NCBI GenBank assembly: GCA_031269865.1
Contig: JAISYO010000188.1
Span: 1-43,231 of the forward strand
Source: Dysgonamonadaceae bacterium
GTDB lineage: Bacteria > Bacteroidota > Bacteroidia > Bacteroidales > Dysgonomonadaceae
Reading direction: 5' to 3'
Length of the DNA stretch: 43,231 bases
Shown here: positions 40,992 through 43,231 of the stretch, piece by piece
Position numbering within the stretch: position 1 is the stretch's first letter
Layout: every line of letters starts with the position of its first letter
Translations under genes and position numbers: made by a program
Notes under the pieces: model-generated
Seen by the model: the letters and a program-made list of their open reading frames with translations, nothing else
What the model was told of the DNA's origin: nothing
Database searches by the model: none

Positions 40992-42872
40992 TCAAATTGT
41001 TGCAAATTCGCTTAATTCCAACCACCGCATCGTTTTCTCGTCGATGAGGCTCATCAATTCGCTGGTGCGCTTGGATGCGGAAATCAGTTCGTCGGCAGGT
41101 AGTGTCCCCGACGATAGTTTTTCGGTAAGCACCTCTTTTTCAGATTCCAATGCCTCGATATCTTTTTCCAACTGCTCAAATTCGCGCTGTTCCTTGAAGC
41201 TGAGCTTTGTTTTTCCGGCGGTTTTCGGCTTTTGCGCTTGCGTGGATTCCTGCCGGACGGTTTTGGCTTCGCCGGCGTGTTTTTTTCCCTCGTCCGCCTT
41301 CCATTCGCGGTATTGCGTGTAATTGCCGGGGAAATCTTTGATTTTTCCCCCACCCTCAAAAACAAGCAGATGATCCACTACCTTGTCCATAAAATAGCGA
41401 TCGTGCGAAACGACAATCAAACAGCCTTTGAATGAGCCGAGGTAATCTTCGAGGATATTCAGCGTAACGATGTCCAAATCGTTGGTTGGCTCGTCCAACA
41501 CGAGGAAATTGGGGTTTTTAATTAGCACCGTGCAGAGGTAGAGCCGCCTTTTTTCGCCGCCGCTGAGCTTGTACACGAAATTGTGCTGTTTTTCGGGCGG
41601 GAAAAGGAAATGTTGCAGGAATTGCGATGCCGTAAGGCGGCTGCCGTTGCCCAACTCGATGACTTCGGCGATGTTTTGCACCACGTCGAGCACCTTTGTC
41701 TGCCCGTCGAATTGCAACCCCTCCTGGCTGTAATAGCCGAAATTCACGGTTTCGCCGATGTCGAAACGCCCCTCGTCGGGTTTTTCCAAGCCGAGCAGCA
41801 TCTTCACGAAAGTGGTTTTTCCTGCGCCGTTGTTGCCGACGACGCCCATTTTTTCGTAACGGGCAAAGATGTAATTGAAATCGCGGGCGATCACGGTGTC
41901 CCCGAACCGCTTCCCCACATGTTCCGCCTCGAAAATCTTGTTGCCGATGTAACCACCTTTCGCGGCTAATTGCACGTTTTGCTCGCGTTTCTGCTGTCGC
42001 GCCTTCTCTTCGAGCGAATAAAACGCATCGATGCGCGATTTGGCTTTCGTGCCACGCGCTTGCGGTTGTCGGCGCATCCAATCGAGTTCTTTGCGAAGCA
42101 GATTTTGGGCGCGATCTATTTCGGCGTTTTGGCTTGCCGTCCGCTCGTCCCGCTTTTCGAGGAAATAGGAATAGTTTCCCTTGTAGGAAAAGAGTTGGCG
42201 GTTGTCAATCTCGATGATTTGCGAGCAGACGCGATCGAGGAAATAACGATCGTGCGTAACCATCAGCAAGCCGATGTTCGATCGGCTCAGGTAATCTTCG
42301 AGCCATTCCACCATATCGAGATCGAGGTGGTTGGTAGGCTCGTCGAGGAAGAGCAATTCGGGTTCGCTGATGAGCGCGTTTGCCAACGCCACGCGCTTGA
42401 TTTGTCCGCCCGACAATTCGCCGATTTTCCGATCGAGACGGGTAATTTTCAGCTGTCCCAATATCTGTTTCACGCGCTGTTCGTAGTCCCAAGCCTTGTG
42501 CAAATCCATTTGGGCGATGATTTCGTCCAACCCGTCCTGCTTCCCCGAAGCGATGATTTCTTCGTATCGGGCGATGATTTTCACGGCTTCGCTATCGCTT
42601 TGGAAACAGGCTTCCAACACCGTCAGTCCGGGGTTGAATTGGGGCGACTGTTCCAAATACGCCCTGCGGATGTCGTTCCGAAAAACCACGCGCCCCTCGT
42701 CGCAAGGCTCTTTTCCGGCGATGATGTTGAGCAGGGTGGTTTTCCCCGATCCGTTTTTGGCGATCAGCCCTATTTTATCGCCTTCGGCAATGCCGAAAGA
42801 GAGCTTGCGGAACAAAACCAAATCGCCGAAGCTCTTGGAAAGGGAATCTATTTGCAACAGAGGGTTTGCCAT
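40992..42872 (-). CDS. ABC-F family ATPase (Uup-like)
   Basis: This 626-aa cytosolic protein has two ABC domains and no membrane part. Domain 1: GKNGSGKTTLL, LSGGQIKRVALA, LLFLDEPTNHLDLD. Domain 2: GNNGAGKTTFVK, LSGGEKRRLYL, LVLDEPTNDLD. A linker with basic and coiled character (about 240-320) lies between them. The C-terminal coiled coil (QREFEQLEKDIEALESEKE) is the ABC-tran CTD typical of Uup, a DNA/ribosome-associated factor. ABC-F proteins act on translating ribosomes; some give antibiotic resistance, but nothing here points to that. Start 42872 (MANPLLQIDSL) is chosen over the track's 73-residue upstream extension. A minus-strand TATCTTTG (42920-42913) fits as the -7 box. Confidence 0.93.
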   Translation of the reverse strand: MANPLLQIDSLSKSFGDLVLFRKLSFGIAEGDKIGLIAKNGSGKTTLLNIIAGKEPCDEGRVVFRNDIRRAYLEQSPQFNPGLTVLEACFQSDSEAVKIIARYEEIIASGKQDGLDEIIAQMDLHKAWDYEQRVKQILGQLKITRLDRKIGELSGGQIKRVALANALISEPELLFLDEPTNHLDLDMVEWLEDYLSRSNIGLLMVTHDRYFLDRVCSQIIEIDNRQLFSYKGNYSYFLEKRDERTASQNAEIDRAQNLLRKELDWMRRQPQARGTKAKSRIDAFYSLEEKARQQKREQNVQLAAKGGYIGNKIFEAEHVGKRFGDTVIARDFNYIFARYEKMGVVGNNGAGKTTFVKMLLGLEKPDEGRFDIGETVNFGYYSQEGLQFDGQTKVLDVVQNIAEVIELGNGSRLTASQFLQHFLFPPEKQHNFVYKLSGGEKRRLYLCTVLIKNPNFLVLDEPTNDLDIVTLNILEDYLGSFKGCLIVVSHDRYFMDKVVDHLLVFEGGGKIKDFPGNYTQYREWKADEGKKHAGEAKTVRQESTQAQKPKTAGKTKLSFKEQREFEQLEKDIEALESEKEVLTEKLSSGTLPADELISASKRTSELMSLIDEKTMRWLELSEFATI

Positions 42873-43004
42873 TTTTTTGGGTTGCGGAATTGCGAATCGG
42901 ATTTTTTCGTTGCAAAGATAACATAAAATACGCGAATCCGGCCGTGAAGGAAATACAGTTTTACAAAACGGATAAAATTTTCTAAAAAAGTTCGTTTTTC
43001 CCGC

Positions 43005-43033
43005 TTGCCGTAAAAAAAAATTGTCTAAATTTG
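43005..43033 (+). promoter_or_regulatory. Possible promoter of the CTAT-tract gene
   Basis: TTG (43005-43007), an 18-nt spacer and TAAATTTG (43026-43033) resemble the phylum consensus, with a spacer one shorter than usual. It lies 27 nt before the ATG at 43060. Confidence 0.55.
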
Positions 43034-43059
43034 CACTTAGAATCAATGCAGTGATAGAT

Positions 43060-43231
<172 letters not shown>

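Overview
The window looks like chromosome of an anaerobic or facultative member of the Bacteroidota, most likely Bacteroidales. Several genes are preceded by the phylum's promoter type (TTG, a 19-21 nt spacer, then TAnnTTTG). The gene content agrees: SurA followed by an OstA-like protein, a ResB-CcsA fusion, oxygen-independent NrdD/NrdG, a biotinylated OadA/PycB-type protein, FISUMP repeats, and a YbeY with the HLCG...D ending typical of the group. No gene was checked against a database. Names rest on motifs and remembered family features.

Layout. 1-2915: an AT-rich restriction-modification island (small ORF, cytosine-C5 methyltransferase, HpaII-family endonuclease) bracketed by imperfect ~28 bp direct repeats, with a possible decayed HTH gene at its left end. 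2928-11089: rarA (-), a membrane protein/HTH regulator pair, ccsBA (-), surA and an OstA-like gene, then tRNA-Arg(TCT) with a clear terminator. 11090-14000: nrdG-nrdD (-) behind a cobalamin riboswitch. 14241-15750: rpsO, a possible small RNA, an HTH regulator, a broken Bor-like lipoprotein gene and a small membrane ORF. 15796-21200: a biotin-dependent carboxyltransferase, a DEAD-box helicase and a phosphatase-like lipoprotein lacking the catalytic cysteine, all on the minus strand. 21753-27174: nadA with an in-frame amber codon, ychF, an outer-membrane barrel protein, a ComEA-like HhH protein, an SpmA/SpmB-type membrane protein and ybeY. 27251-27440: a small inverted-repeat element. 27483-32089: a SulP transporter, a DUF4294-like protein and an acyl-CoA synthetase. 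32126-35119: a secreted protein with four FISUMP domains. 35164-40984: a leucyl-tRNA synthetase gene split in two by a 2.1 kb block carrying a secreted protein and a double-headed RhuM protein, then a YitT-like gene. 40992-42872: an ABC-F ATPase (-). 43060-end: a reading frame running through twenty copies of CTAT.

The most unusual structure is leuS. The HIGH/editing half and the KMSKS/anticodon half are separate intact frames, with two unrelated co-directional genes between them and a 13/14-match direct repeat at the two junctions. If both halves are made, the enzyme must work as a two-piece LeuRS and the inserted genes share its transcript. Other points of interest are the (CTAT)20 tract inside a frame, a family of GAAGCTGTTTAAATTTTA-ended palindromes and fragments present five times, the riboswitch on the B12-independent reductase, the Cys-to-Glu phosphatase, and apparent TTG-to-TAG lesions in nadA and the Bor-like gene.
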